From Streptomyces olivoverticillatus (GTDB taxonomy: Bacteria; Actinomycetota; Actinomycetes; Streptomycetales; Streptomycetaceae), in contig NZ_JACHJH010000005.1 in assembly GCF_014203555.1 (NCBI RefSeq), positions 38,126 to 102,125 of the forward strand: a stretch of DNA of 64,000 nucleotides, written 5' to 3'. Below the pieces are notes generated by a model, which made no database searches, was not told the origin of the DNA, and saw only the letters and a program-made list of their open reading frames with translations. Shown in pieces: positions 41,470-50,612 of the stretch (positions are counted from its first letter, which is position 1; every line of letters begins with the position of its first letter). A program made the translations under genes and the position numbers.

Positions 41470-42129
41470 TCAGCCGCCCCCGCCGGACTGGCTCGCCCGG
41501 TCCTCCCGCACGTTGCGGTAGACCGCCAGCGCCGTCCACTCCTCGTGCACCAGCCGCCGCAACGACCTGCGCACGGACCGCTGGTCCCAGCTCGGATACA
41601 GCCGCGACGTCACCCCCGCCGCCGCCACCAGCGCGGCGAGCTTGCGCTCGCGCGGCGTGGGCAGCCCGGCGTGCAGCGCCGCGTCGAAGCGCTGCCGCAC
41701 CTCCGTGCTCCGCTCGGCCTGCCCGGCCGGGAAGCGGTGATAGGGGACGAAGCCGAGGAAGCGACGGGTCTCCGCACGCAGCGCACCCCGCTCGATCAGG
41801 CGGGCCAGCCACTCCTCCTCCTGGCGCCGGGCCGCCCGGCGCACCCAGGCCCGCACCCGGGGCGAGCCCGCGCGCCGCCCCTTGGCGGACACGCCCAGGC
41901 TCGCCAGCGCGTCCGCCAGCAGCGGATCGCCGGGCGGAATGGGGTGGGTCACCACCGCCCGCCCGCGCTCCTCGGCTATGTGCCCGCTCAGCTCCAGCTC
42001 CGCCAGGGCCGCCCCCGCCACCGCGTACTGCAGGAAGCGGCCCTGGCACAGCCGGCTTCCGGAGACCGGGTTGAGGGAGAGCAGCAGCACTTCCTCCGGC
42101 AGCATGAGCGCGGCGGCGGGGTCTGTCAT
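41470..42129 (-). CDS. GPP34 family protein (GOLPH3/VPS74-like)
   Basis: 219 residues, mostly helical. The start LMLPEEVLLLSLNPVSGSRL, then AVAGAALAELELSGHI and the late RRLVHEEWTALAVYRNV match the bacterial GPP34 family, relatives of the phosphatidylinositol-4-phosphate-binding Golgi protein GOLPH3. In actinobacteria these are common and mostly uncharacterised; peripheral membrane binding is suggested by the basic patches. Its ATG overlaps the fumarylacetoacetase stop by 4 bases, so the two are cotranscribed. Confidence 0.85.
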   Translation of the reverse strand: MTDPAAALMLPEEVLLLSLNPVSGSRLCQGRFLQYAVAGAALAELELSGHIAEERGRAVVTHPIPPGDPLLADALASLGVSAKGRRAGSPRVRAWVRRAARRQEEEWLARLIERGALRAETRRFLGFVPYHRFPAGQAERSTEVRQRFDAALHAGLPTPRERKLAALVAAAGVTSRLYPSWDQRSVRRSLRRLVHEEWTALAVYRNVREDRASQSGGGG

Positions 42130-43316
42130 GCGCCGGGCGCGGGCGCGGTGCGCGCCGGGACGATCCGGCCGGTGACCTCGCCGAGGCCGATCCGGGCGCC
42201 GTCCGGGCCCGGGGCCCAGGCGGTGAGGGTGACCTCGTCACCGTCGGCCAGGTAGGGGCCCTTGCCCTGGGTGAGTTCGAGGAGGCAGCCGAGCTGGTCG
42301 GGCTCGGGGCCGCTGACGGTGCCGGAGGCGAAGAGGTCGCCCGTGCGCAGCGAGGCGCCGTTGACGGTCATGTGGGCCAGCTGCTGCGCGGCCGTCCAGT
42401 ACATGGCGGAGAAGGGCGGCCGGGAGATCGTCTCGCCGTTGACGGTCACCTCGATGCGCAGGTCGATGCCGCCGGGCTCGGCGTGGGCGTCGTCGAGGTA
42501 GGGCAGCAGCGGGAACGTCCGCGCGGGCGGGGCCGTGCGGGCCTCGTCGAAGGCGTCCAGCGGGGTGATCCAGGCGGAGACCGAGGTGGCGAAGGACTTG
42601 CCGAGGAACGGGCCGAGCGGCACGTACTCCCACGCCTGGAGGTCGCGGGCCGACCAGTCGTTGACGAGGCAGACGCCGAAGACGTGCTCGCGGAAGTCGG
42701 CCAGCGCGACGGGGGTGTTCACCGGTGCGGGCGTGCCGACGACGAAGCCGACCTCGGCCTCGATGTCGAGCCGCAGCGAGGGCCCGAAGGAGGGCGTGGG
42801 GTCGGCGGGGGCCTTGCGCTGGCCCTGGGGGCGCACGACGTCGGTGCCGGAGACCACGACGGTGCCCGAACGCCCGTGGTAACCGATGGGCAGGTGCTTC
42901 CAGTTGGGCGTGAGGGGCTCGCCGTCTGGGCGGAAGATGCGGCCCACGTTGGTGGCGTGGTGCTCGCTGGCGTAGAAGTCGACGTAGTCGGCGACCTCGA
43001 AGGGCAGGTGCAGGTTCACCTCGGCCAGCGGGTGGAAGTGCGGGCCGTCCAGCCAGCCGCGGATCTCCGCGCGCACCGCCTGCCACACCTCGCGGCCCGC
43101 CGCCATCAGGGGGTTGAGGGTCGGCTGTGCCAGCAGGGGCGCGTGGGCGGAGCCGTGCGCCTCGGCGGCCGCGGCCGCATCGAGGACGTGTGCGCCGTAG
43201 CGGACGCCGATGCGGGGGCGGTCGGGTGCGTCGGGGGTGGTGAAGACGCCGTAGGGGAGGGTGTGCGCGCCGAAGGGGTCGCCTTCGGGCAGCTCACGGG
43301 GGCTGTGCTGGGGCAT
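42126..43316 (-). CDS. Fumarylacetoacetase
   Basis: 396 residues. The N-terminal domain runs to about 110, then the hydrolase domain has YVDFYASEHHATNVGRIFRP (the YxDFY catalytic region), PIGYHGRSGTVVVSG and LDIEAEVGFVVGTP, which supply metal ligands. It splits fumarylacetoacetate to fumarate and acetoacetate, the last step of tyrosine breakdown. I start at MPQHSPRELPEG rather than 29 codons upstream, since AGGAG lies about 21 bases before that ATG and a second AGG is closer. No other tyrosine-degradation genes are nearby. Confidence 0.93.
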   Translation of the reverse strand: MPQHSPRELPEGDPFGAHTLPYGVFTTPDAPDRPRIGVRYGAHVLDAAAAAEAHGSAHAPLLAQPTLNPLMAAGREVWQAVRAEIRGWLDGPHFHPLAEVNLHLPFEVADYVDFYASEHHATNVGRIFRPDGEPLTPNWKHLPIGYHGRSGTVVVSGTDVVRPQGQRKAPADPTPSFGPSLRLDIEAEVGFVVGTPAPVNTPVALADFREHVFGVCLVNDWSARDLQAWEYVPLGPFLGKSFATSVSAWITPLDAFDEARTAPPARTFPLLPYLDDAHAEPGGIDLRIEVTVNGETISRPPFSAMYWTAAQQLAHMTVNGASLRTGDLFASGTVSGPEPDQLGCLLELTQGKGPYLADGDEVTLTAWAPGPDGARIGLGEVTGRIVPARTAPAPGA

Positions 43317-43545
43317 GGGACGCTGCCTCGCCTTCTCCTGGGACGCTCCGTGGGGCCGGGTGGGCCGTTCCCCACACAGTACGGGTTGATCTCCGCGGGG
43401 CAAGGGGTGTCCGACAGGTGTCCGACCACTGGCTAAAGGGTGGGCAATGTCCGGTAACTCCTTGCTGGAGGCGTGGATTCCGAAGTAGCGTCCTAAGTCG
43501 GGTCACACTCAATGGGGGGCCGCTGAGGCTGAGTGGCCGAGGGGG

Positions 43546-44811
43546 GTGCTGGTGGCGAGCAGGAGTGCGCCCGTGGCGGTGGACCGGTCCGTTCCGGGGC
43601 TGATCGTGAAAATCGGCGACTATCCCCTGCACCATGGCGGAGTCGGGGCGATCCGCAGTCTCGGCCGGCTGGGAGTCCCCATGTACGCCATCACCGAGGA
43701 CAGCTGGACGCCCGCCGCCGTCTCCCGCTATCTGCGGTCCGGTTTCGTCTGGCCGACGACCGGCACCGAGCGGGCCGAGGAGCTGGTGGCCGGGCTGCTG
43801 CAGATCGGCCGGCGGATCGGCCGCCCGGCGGTGCTGATCCCCACGGACGAGGAAGCGGCGGTGCTGATCGCCGAGCACGCCGAGGAGCTGGCGGGCCCCT
43901 TCCTCTTCCCGCCGGTGGAGAGCGGCCTGCCGCGCAGACTGGCGAGCAAGCAGGGGCTGCACGAGCTGTGCGTGGAGCACGGGGTGCCCTCCCCGGCGGC
44001 CCTCTTCCCCGCCTCGTACGAGGAGATCGAGAAGTACGCCTCGGTGGCCGCCTTCCCTCTGGTGGCCAAGAACCGCGAGGCGTTCGAGCGCCGCCGACAT
44101 CCGGCCGTGCACGGCACCACCCGCATCAAGGGCCCCCGCGAGCTGCTGGAGCTGGCGAAGGCCTGGGGACCGTCCCCGGGCGTGATCCTCCAGGAGTACC
44201 TGCCCCGCGACCAGGCCGAGGACTGGATCGTGCACGCCTACTTCGACGCGGAGAGCACCCCGCTGGCGTTGTTCACCGGCGTCAAGGTGCGCTCCTGGCC
44301 GCCGCACGCCGGCATGACGGCCAACGCCTACGTCGTGGACAACCCCGAACTGGCCGCGATGGCCGCCCAGTTCATCAAACAGATCGGCTTCTGCGGGATC
44401 ATCGACCTGGACTGGAGGTTCGACCGGCGTGACGGCCGGTACAAACTGCTGGACTTCAACCCCCGGATGGGCGCCCAGTTCCGCCTGTTCGAGAACGAGG
44501 CGGGCATCGACGTCGTACGGGCCCAGCACCTGGACCTCACCGGACGGCAGGTGCCCGAGGGCGAACAGCTCGCCGGGCGGCGCTTCATCGTGGAGAACAT
44601 CGACCTCCCCGCCTTCGCCGCCTACCGCCGCAGCGGATACACCACCCCCCACGCTCCCCGCCGCGCCAGCGGCACCGAGCTGGCGTGGGCCGCCCGTGAC
44701 GACATGAAGCCGTTCTTCACCATGCTCGCCCGGTTCGTGCGGCCGGGCGTGCGGCACGTACGGCAGCTGTGGCGGGACCGGCGCCGGGCCGCTGCCGCCG
44801 CGGCCGAATGA
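43546..44811 (+). CDS. ATP-grasp domain protein (carboxylate-amine ligase-like)
   Basis: The 421-residue protein has the ATP-grasp layout: an N-terminal Rossmann-like domain (GGVGAIRSLGRLGVPMYAIT), then VAAFPLVAKNREAFERRR with the ATP-binding Lys, VILQEYLPRDQAEDWIV, and Mg2+ ligands in IIDLDWRFDRR and LLDFNPRMGAQFRLF. Such enzymes activate a carboxylate as acyl phosphate and couple it to an amine or thiol. Substrates are not evident. GTG 43546 or 43552 are both possible starts. The flavoprotein gene follows after 81 bases containing a small hairpin; the pair probably act together. Confidence 0.85.
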   Translation: MLVASRSAPVAVDRSVPGLIVKIGDYPLHHGGVGAIRSLGRLGVPMYAITEDSWTPAAVSRYLRSGFVWPTTGTERAEELVAGLLQIGRRIGRPAVLIPTDEEAAVLIAEHAEELAGPFLFPPVESGLPRRLASKQGLHELCVEHGVPSPAALFPASYEEIEKYASVAAFPLVAKNREAFERRRHPAVHGTTRIKGPRELLELAKAWGPSPGVILQEYLPRDQAEDWIVHAYFDAESTPLALFTGVKVRSWPPHAGMTANAYVVDNPELAAMAAQFIKQIGFCGIIDLDWRFDRRDGRYKLLDFNPRMGAQFRLFENEAGIDVVRAQHLDLTGRQVPEGEQLAGRRFIVENIDLPAFAAYRRSGYTTPHAPRRASGTELAWAARDDMKPFFTMLARFVRPGVRHVRQLWRDRRRAAAAAAE

Positions 44812-44838
44812 CAGCGCACCACCCTGCCGAGTAACCAG

Positions 44839-44860
44839 CGCCGGCCCCGCCGGGCCGGCG
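44839..44860 (+). terminator. Hairpin between the ATP-grasp and flavoprotein genes
   Basis: CGCCGGCCC/GGGCCGGCG encloses CGCC. It may weaken but need not stop transcription into the flavoprotein. Confidence 0.4.
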
Positions 44861-44892
44861 AACGCGCCGAGCAACGCCCTGGGAGGGGACTC

Positions 44893-46101
44893 GTGACACT
44901 TCCCGTAGCCGTCATCGGGGCCGGTCCGTACGGCCTCTCGACCGCAGCACATCTCAAGGCGCGCGCCGTTCCGACGCGCGTCTTCGGCTCGCCGATGGTG
45001 AGCTGGCGCGAGCACATGCCCGCCGGGATGCTGCTGAAATCCACCCCCGTGGCGTCGAGCATCGACGCGCCGCAGCCGGGGCACACGCTCTTCGACTTCT
45101 GCCAGGACGTGGGGGAGAAGCGCTACGAGTCGGACTGGGACACCATCCCGGTGGAGACCTTCGCCCGCTACGGCCTGTGGTTCCAGCGGCGGCTGGTGCC
45201 GGCCCTGGAGCAGGTGCGGGTGGTGTCCGTGGACCGCCGCGGCTCCGGCGGCGGCTTCGAGCTGAAGCTGGACTCCGGGGAGCAGTTCGCCGCGAAGGCG
45301 GTGGTGGTGGCCAGCGGGCTGAGCGGGCTGGCGCAGCTGCCGCCCGAGCTGGCCGCGGCCGTGCCGGCGGGCCCCTCGGTGAACGGGCCGGTCTCGCACA
45401 GCTCCCAGCACCGCGATCTGACGGCCTTCGCCGGGCGCGACGTGGTCGTGGTCGGCGCCGGGCAGTCGGCCCTGGAGACCGCGGTGCTGCTGGCCGATGC
45501 GGGGGCCGCCTCCGTACGGGTGGTTGCCCGGCGGCGGGGCGCGGTGCGCTTCGGCGCGGCGCCGGACGGGCAGTCGCCGTTCAAGCCCGACACCCCCTTC
45601 GGGCGGGCCTGGTCGCTCTACGCCTTCTCGTACCACGCGGACGGCTTCCGGCGCCTGCCCGCGCCGACGCGCCGGTTTCTGGTGCAGCGCGTGCTGGGGC
45701 CGCTGGGGGCGTGGTGGCTGCGCGAGAGGTTCGTGGGCCGGGTGCAGGTGACGGACGGCAAGCGGATCGTGCGGGCCCGCGTGGAGCAGGGGCGCCCGGT
45801 GCTCACGCTCGCCGGCGAGGGGGAGAGCGGCGCGGAGAGCGAGTTGCGGGCCGACCACGTGATCGCGGCGACCGGCTACCGGATGGACGTGGCGGCGCTG
45901 GACTTCCTGGGCGCGGGGCTGCGCACCCGGCTCGCGGTGAGCGCGGGCGGGCCCCGGCTGGGCGCCGGATACCGCTCCTCGGTGCCGGGGCTGTTCTTCA
46001 CGGGGCTGCCCGCGGCGGCCAGCTACGGGCCGGTCATGCGGTTCGTGTGCGGCACGGACTACGCCTCGCCGCGCCTGGCACGGGCCGTGGCGGCGCTCTA
46101 A
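44893..46101 (+). CDS. FAD-dependent oxidoreductase, flavin monooxygenase-like
   Basis: 402 residues with two dinucleotide folds: VAVIGAGPYGLSTAAHL at residue 5 for FAD and DVVVVGAGQSALETAVLL near 180 for NAD(P)H. It has an intervening FDFCQDVGEKRYESDWDTIP region and the C-terminal HVIAATGYRMDVAALDF motif of flavin-containing and N-hydroxylating monooxygenases. GTG start with GGGAGGGG upstream. Directly follows the ATP-grasp gene. Likely oxidises an amine or a product of that enzyme, but the substrate is unknown. Confidence 0.87.
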   Translation: MTLPVAVIGAGPYGLSTAAHLKARAVPTRVFGSPMVSWREHMPAGMLLKSTPVASSIDAPQPGHTLFDFCQDVGEKRYESDWDTIPVETFARYGLWFQRRLVPALEQVRVVSVDRRGSGGGFELKLDSGEQFAAKAVVVASGLSGLAQLPPELAAAVPAGPSVNGPVSHSSQHRDLTAFAGRDVVVVGAGQSALETAVLLADAGAASVRVVARRRGAVRFGAAPDGQSPFKPDTPFGRAWSLYAFSYHADGFRRLPAPTRRFLVQRVLGPLGAWWLRERFVGRVQVTDGKRIVRARVEQGRPVLTLAGEGESGAESELRADHVIAATGYRMDVAALDFLGAGLRTRLAVSAGGPRLGAGYRSSVPGLFFTGLPAAASYGPVMRFVCGTDYASPRLARAVAAL

Positions 46102-46111
46102 GCGGCACCAC

Positions 46112-46158
46112 CCGATGTGGGCAGCCGTTCCGCTGGGCGGAACGGCTGCCCACATCGG
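46112..46158 (+). terminator. Terminator after the flavoprotein gene
   Basis: A 21-bp perfect stem (core GATGTGGGCAGCCGTTCCG) around CTGGG, 10 bases after the stop. Confidence 0.8.
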
Positions 46159-46283
46159 CGAGTACGGGGATCGGCGCGGAGGCGCCGCCGGTGATCGAGA
46201 GCCGACCGGATACGCTGACTTTCGGTAGAGGACAGCGACACATCGACAATCCCCGTGTTCGCAGGCAGACAGGAGTATCCCTC

Positions 46284-47294
46284 GTGACCGTCGTCGGGCC
46301 TTTTGGGCTGAGCGTGCGGGACCAGGCTCTTGAAGCCGATGTCCAGGCCGGGTTGGCCGCTGTCGAGGAGGGCCTCCTGGAGGCCACCAAGAGCGGTGTC
46401 CCCTTCATCACGGAGGCCGCCCAGCACCTGGTACAGGCAGGAGGCAAGCGGTTCCGCCCGCTGCTGGTGATGCTCGCCGCGCAGTTCGGCGACCCGTACG
46501 CCCCCGGGGTGGTGCCGTCGGCCGTCGTCGTCGAGCTCACCCATCTGGCCACGCTCTACCACGACGACATCATGGACGAGGCCGAGGTGCGGCGCGGCGT
46601 GGACAGCGCCAACGCCCGCTGGGGCAACTCCGTGGCCGTCCTCACCGGCGACTTCCTCTTCTCCCGCGCCTCCCGGATCCTCGCCGACCTCGGCCCGGAG
46701 GCCGTCCGCATCCAGGCCGAGGCATTCGAGCGGCTGGTCACCGGGCAGATCCTGGAGACGGCGGGCCCGCGCGACGGCCGCGACCCCATCGAGCACTACC
46801 TGGACGTCCTCGAGGGCAAGACGGGGTCGCTGATCGCGGTCTCCATGCGCTACGGGGCGATGATGTCCGGCGCCGACGAGCGCATCGTGGAGACCCTCAC
46901 CCACTACGGCGAGCGGCTGGGCATCGCCTTCCAGCTCGCCGACGACGTGCTCGACATCGCCAGCGACTCCCACGAGTCGGGCAAGACGCCCGGCACGGAC
47001 CTGCGCGAGGGCATCGCCACGCTGCCCGTCCTCCACCTGCGCGCCCGCGCCGCGGCCTCCGGCCTGCCGGAGGACCAGGAGCTGTGCGCGATGCTCGACG
47101 GCGACCTCGGCGACGACGCGCTGCTCGGCGAGGTGCTGCGGCGGCTGCGCGCCCACCCCGCGCTGGAGCAGGCCCGCCGGGACACCATCCGCTACGCGGA
47201 GGAGGCGCGGGCCACGCTGGCGCCGCTCCCCGAATGCTTCGCCAAGCAGGCGCTTGAGCAGCTGTGCGACGCGGTGGTCCACCGGGCGGGCTGA
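46284..47294 (+). CDS. Long-chain polyprenyl diphosphate synthase
   Basis: 336 residues of the trans-prenyltransferase family. The first Asp-rich motif is LYHDDIMDEAEVRRG (D94-D98) and the second LADDVLDIASD near residue 226; GGKRFRPL binds isopentenyl diphosphate. There is no aromatic residue 4-5 positions before the first motif, which allows long products, so it probably makes the C40-C50 chain of menaquinone. GTG start with AGGAG 8 bases upstream. It lies about 6 kb beyond the nuo operon and supplies the substrate for MqnP. Confidence 0.92.
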   Translation: MTVVGPFGLSVRDQALEADVQAGLAAVEEGLLEATKSGVPFITEAAQHLVQAGGKRFRPLLVMLAAQFGDPYAPGVVPSAVVVELTHLATLYHDDIMDEAEVRRGVDSANARWGNSVAVLTGDFLFSRASRILADLGPEAVRIQAEAFERLVTGQILETAGPRDGRDPIEHYLDVLEGKTGSLIAVSMRYGAMMSGADERIVETLTHYGERLGIAFQLADDVLDIASDSHESGKTPGTDLREGIATLPVLHLRARAAASGLPEDQELCAMLDGDLGDDALLGEVLRRLRAHPALEQARRDTIRYAEEARATLAPLPECFAKQALEQLCDAVVHRAG

Positions 47295-47303
47295 CCCCCG
47301 CCC

Positions 47304-47378
47304 GTCAGCCGTGCGGCAGTACTCGCCATACGCCCCGTCATACCCAAGGCGTATGGCGAGTTGATCCCGTCGGCTGAC
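47304..47378 (+). terminator. Nested hairpin after the polyprenyl synthase
   Basis: An inner 14-bp perfect stem ACTCGCCATACGCC/GGCGTATGGCGAGT (47321-47361) sits inside outer arms GTCAGCCG/CGGCTGAC (47304-47311, 47371-47378). Confidence 0.75.
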
Positions 47379-47483
47379 GTCCGCAGGCCCCCTCTTTGGT
47401 GGAATGGAATCCCCCACCGAGCGGTCGGGCCACAATTGAGCCTGAGTGCGAGCGACCGCCGGCGACCACGGAGGTAGAGGCAC

Positions 47484-48734
47484 ATGGCACGGAACGAGTC
47501 CACGTCCGGGACGGGCACGGGCCGCCGGAAGGCGGTTCGCTATGCGGTGCCGGTCGCGGTGGCGGGTGTTGCGGCGGCGACCATCGGGATCGGCTCGGCG
47601 CTCGCCAGCACCGGCAGCCCCGATCTGCCGAAGATCAGCGCGCAGGACCTCATAGCCAAGATGGCCGCGTCGGACACGCAGCAGCTGTCCGGCTCCGTCC
47701 GGGTCACCACCGACCTGGGTCTGCCCTCGCTCCCGGCCGGTCTGGCCTCGGGCATGGGCGGCAAGGGCGGCGACCACAAGGGCGGTTCCGCCCCCGACCC
47801 GCAGGCCAAACTGACCGAACTGGCGTCCGGCACGCACACGCTGCGGGTGGCCGCCGACGGCCCCGACAAGCAGCGGGTGTCGATCGTCGAGCAGGCCGCC
47901 GAGTACAGCGTGATCCACAACGGCGACCAGGTCTGGGCGTACGACAGCGCGACCAACACCGTTCACCACTCCACCGATCGGCAGCACCGGGCCGACGGCA
48001 AGCGCGGCGGCAAGCACGACGACAAGGGCGACAAGACCGGCATCGGCGAGGCGTCCCCGCAGGAGCTGGCCAAGAAGGTGCTGGCGGCCTCCGACGACAC
48101 GACGGCCGTCACGGTCGACGGCACGGTCAAGGTCGCCGGGCGGGACGCCTACCAGCTGGTCATCAAGCCCAAGCAGTCCGAGTCGACGGTCGGCGCGGTG
48201 CGGATCGCGGTCGACGCCAAGAACGGCGTCCCGCTGAAGTTCACCCTCTCGCCCAAGAGCGGCGGCAAGGCGGCCGTCGAGGCGGTCTTCACCAAGGTCG
48301 ACTTCGGCAAGCCGGGCGCGGACACCTTCTCCTTCACCCCGCCCAAGGGCGCCAAGGTCACCGAGGGCGACGGCAAGCAGCAGGGTCACGAGCAGCAGGG
48401 CCGCGAGCACCAGGGCAAGCTGCCCGAGGGCCTGCCCGGCGCCGACGCCGGTTTCTCCGGCTCGAAGAACGTCATCGGCAAGGGCTGGACCTCGATCGCC
48501 GAGATCAAGGGCGGCAAGGACGCGGGCGCCGCGGTCACCGGCAAGGGCAAGAGCCACGGCTCCGAGGCCTCCTCGCTGATGGACGGCTTCGGCTCCAAGG
48601 TGTCGGGCAAGTTCGGCTCCGGCCGCGTCTTCAGCACCCGCATCGTCAACGCCCTGATGACGGACGACGGCAAGGTCTACGTCGGCGCCGTCTCCAAGGA
48701 CGCGCTGGTCAAGGCCGCCGACGCCGCCAAGTAG
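47484..48734 (+). CDS. LolA/DUF2092-like secreted or anchored protein
   Basis: 416 residues. A basic start and hydrophobic segment (VRYAVPVAVAGVAAATIGIGSALAS, about 17-42) suggest export. The body resembles LolA/MucB-type lipoprotein carriers: SVRVTTDLGL, the strand series ending in QVWAYDSATNTVHHS, and DAYQLVIKP with VDAKNGVPLKFTL. Two Lys/Gly/Gln-rich low-complexity loops (HKGGSAPD and GKQQGHEQQGREHQGK) interrupt it. The ABC transporter genes start 29 bases downstream. Sorting a lipid or lipoprotein with that exporter is possible but not shown. Good AGGT-type ribosome site. Confidence 0.8.
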   Translation: MARNESTSGTGTGRRKAVRYAVPVAVAGVAAATIGIGSALASTGSPDLPKISAQDLIAKMAASDTQQLSGSVRVTTDLGLPSLPAGLASGMGGKGGDHKGGSAPDPQAKLTELASGTHTLRVAADGPDKQRVSIVEQAAEYSVIHNGDQVWAYDSATNTVHHSTDRQHRADGKRGGKHDDKGDKTGIGEASPQELAKKVLAASDDTTAVTVDGTVKVAGRDAYQLVIKPKQSESTVGAVRIAVDAKNGVPLKFTLSPKSGGKAAVEAVFTKVDFGKPGADTFSFTPPKGAKVTEGDGKQQGHEQQGREHQGKLPEGLPGADAGFSGSKNVIGKGWTSIAEIKGGKDAGAAVTGKGKSHGSEASSLMDGFGSKVSGKFGSGRVFSTRIVNALMTDDGKVYVGAVSKDALVKAADAAK

Positions 48735-48763
48735 GACCTGCTGGAGCAAGGACGGGGAAGCCG

Positions 48764-49705
48764 ATGGAACCGGTGATCGCCACGCTCGGCCTCACCAAGC
48801 GCTACCGCGGTGGGCAGCTCGCCGTCGACGGGCTCGACCTCGTCGTGCCGCGGGGCAGTGTCTTCGGCTTCCTCGGGCCCAACGGCTCCGGCAAGACCAC
48901 CACCATCCGGATGCTGATGGGGCTGATCGAACCGACGTCGGGCACCGCCCGGGTGCTGGGCGAGGCGATGCCCGGCGCCGGGCGGCGGGTGCTGCCGAGG
49001 GTGGGCGCCCTGATCGAGGGGCCCGCCCTCTACGGCTTCCTCAGCGGCCGCGACAATCTCGTGCGGTTCGACGCCGCCGACCCCACCGCCGACCCCCGCA
49101 CCCGGGCCGCCCGCGTCGAGGGCGCCCTGGATCGGGTGGGCCTCGCGGGCGCCGCGGGCAAGAAGGCCCGTGCCTACTCGCTCGGCATGAAGCAGCGCCT
49201 CGGCCTGGCCTCGGCGCTGCTGCGGCCGCGCGAGCTGCTCGTGCTGGACGAGCCGACCAACGGCCTCGACCCGCAGGGCATGCGCGAGATCCGGTCCCTG
49301 GTGCGGCAGCTGGCCTCGGACGGCACCACGGTCTTCCTCTCCTCGCACCTCCTCGACGAGATCGAGCAGGTCTGCACGCACGCGGCCGTCATGGCACAGG
49401 GCCGGCTGCTGACCCAGGGCACGGTGGCCGACCTCGCCTCCTCGGTCCGCGGCCGGCTGGCCGTCACCACCCCCGACACAGCGGATGCCGTACGGGTCCT
49501 CAAGGAGCACGGAGTGATCGACCTCGTCGTCACCGACGACCGCGTCACCGGCGAACTGCCCGCCGCCGGGCCGCCGGACCTCGCCGACGTCAACGCCGCG
49601 CTCGTCCGGGCGGACGTCCGCGTCCGGGCCTTCGGCACGCAGCGGGCCTCGCTGGAGGACGCTTTCGTCGCGCTCACCGGGGAGGGTTTCGATGTCGCAG
49701 GCTGA
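48764..49705 (+). CDS. ABC transporter ATP-binding protein
   Basis: 313 residues. Walker A GPNGSGKTTTI at about 40, Q-loop region near LIEGPALYGFLSGRDNL, the signature YSLGMKQRLGLA near 142, and Walker B LLVLDEPTNGLDPQG near 160, with the D-loop and H-loop SSHLLDE following. A C-terminal accessory region of about 90 residues ends in SLEDAFVALTGE, as in CcmA/DrrA-type export ATPases. The permease gene overlaps its 3' end by 14 bases. Confidence 0.94.
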   Translation: MEPVIATLGLTKRYRGGQLAVDGLDLVVPRGSVFGFLGPNGSGKTTTIRMLMGLIEPTSGTARVLGEAMPGAGRRVLPRVGALIEGPALYGFLSGRDNLVRFDAADPTADPRTRAARVEGALDRVGLAGAAGKKARAYSLGMKQRLGLASALLRPRELLVLDEPTNGLDPQGMREIRSLVRQLASDGTTVFLSSHLLDEIEQVCTHAAVMAQGRLLTQGTVADLASSVRGRLAVTTPDTADAVRVLKEHGVIDLVVTDDRVTGELPAAGPPDLADVNAALVRADVRVRAFGTQRASLEDAFVALTGEGFDVAG

Positions 49706-50567
49706 GACGGCGGCCGCGGTGCGGGCCCCGAGCCCGCTGTGGGGGCTCTCGCTCCTGCGCAGCGAGGTGGGCACGACCTTCCGGCGGTGGCGGACGCTCG
49801 CGCTGCTGGGCGTGCTGGCCGCGGTGCCGGTGCTGGTGGGCATCGCCGTGAAGGTCGAGACGCGCGGCGGCGGCTCGGGCGGGCACGACGGCGGGGGCCC
49901 GGCCTTCATCAGCCAGGTCACCAACAACGGCCTCTTCCTGGTCTTCACGGCCCTCGCCGCCACGCTGCCGTTCTTCCTCCCGATGGCCGTCGGGGTGATC
50001 GCGGGCGACTCGATCGCGGGCGAGGCGAGCGCGGGGACGCTGCGCTATCTCCTCGTCGCGCCCGCCGGGCGGACGCGGCTGCTGCTCGCCAAGTTCGCGA
50101 CGGCGATGCTCTTCTGCCTGGTGGCCGCCTTCGTGGTGGCCGCCTCGGCGCTGGCGGTCGGGGCGCTGCTCTTCCCGCTGGGCGACGTCACGCTGATCAG
50201 CGGGACGACGATATCGCTGGGCGAAGGGCTGCTGCGGGCGGCTCTGATCGCGGTGGTGGTGGCCATGTCGCTGATGGGCGTGGCGGCGCTGGGGCTCTTC
50301 GTGTCGACCCTCACCAACAGCGGCATCGCGGCGATGGCCACGACGGTGGGTCTGCTGATCACGGTCCAGATCCTGGACCAGTTCCCGCAGCTGCACGCGA
50401 TCCAGCCGTATCTCTTCCCGCACTACTGGCTGAGCTTCGCGGATCTGCTGCGGGATCCGGTCTACTGGGACCAGATGCTGCGCAATCTGGGCCTGCAGGC
50501 GCTCTACGCGGCCGTGTTCGGGTCGGCGGCCTGGGCGCGGTTCACGGCGCGGGACGTGACCGTGTGA
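49692..50567 (+). CDS. ABC transporter permease
   Basis: 291 residues with about six membrane spans: one near 30-45, a loop containing HDGGGPAFI, then spans around 75-100, 128-160, 180-205, 210-230 and 255-280. It has the ABC-2 type motif GDSIAGEASAGTLRYLLVAPAGRTRLLLAKF that couples to the ATPase. Exports an unknown substrate, perhaps with the LolA-like protein upstream. Confidence 0.9.
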   Translation: MSQAETAAAVRAPSPLWGLSLLRSEVGTTFRRWRTLALLGVLAAVPVLVGIAVKVETRGGGSGGHDGGGPAFISQVTNNGLFLVFTALAATLPFFLPMAVGVIAGDSIAGEASAGTLRYLLVAPAGRTRLLLAKFATAMLFCLVAAFVVAASALAVGALLFPLGDVTLISGTTISLGEGLLRAALIAVVVAMSLMGVAALGLFVSTLTNSGIAAMATTVGLLITVQILDQFPQLHAIQPYLFPHYWLSFADLLRDPVYWDQMLRNLGLQALYAAVFGSAAWARFTARDVTV

Positions 50568-50569
50568 GC

Positions 50570-50595
50570 CGGACGGGCCCGCAGGGGCCCGTCCG
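50570..50595 (+). terminator. Bidirectional terminator between the permease and the aminopeptidase
   Basis: CGGACGGGCCC/GGGCCCGTCCG, 11-bp perfect stem with GCAG loop, between convergent genes. Confidence 0.75.
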
Positions 50596-50612
50596 ACTCC
50601 AAGGGCGCTGCG

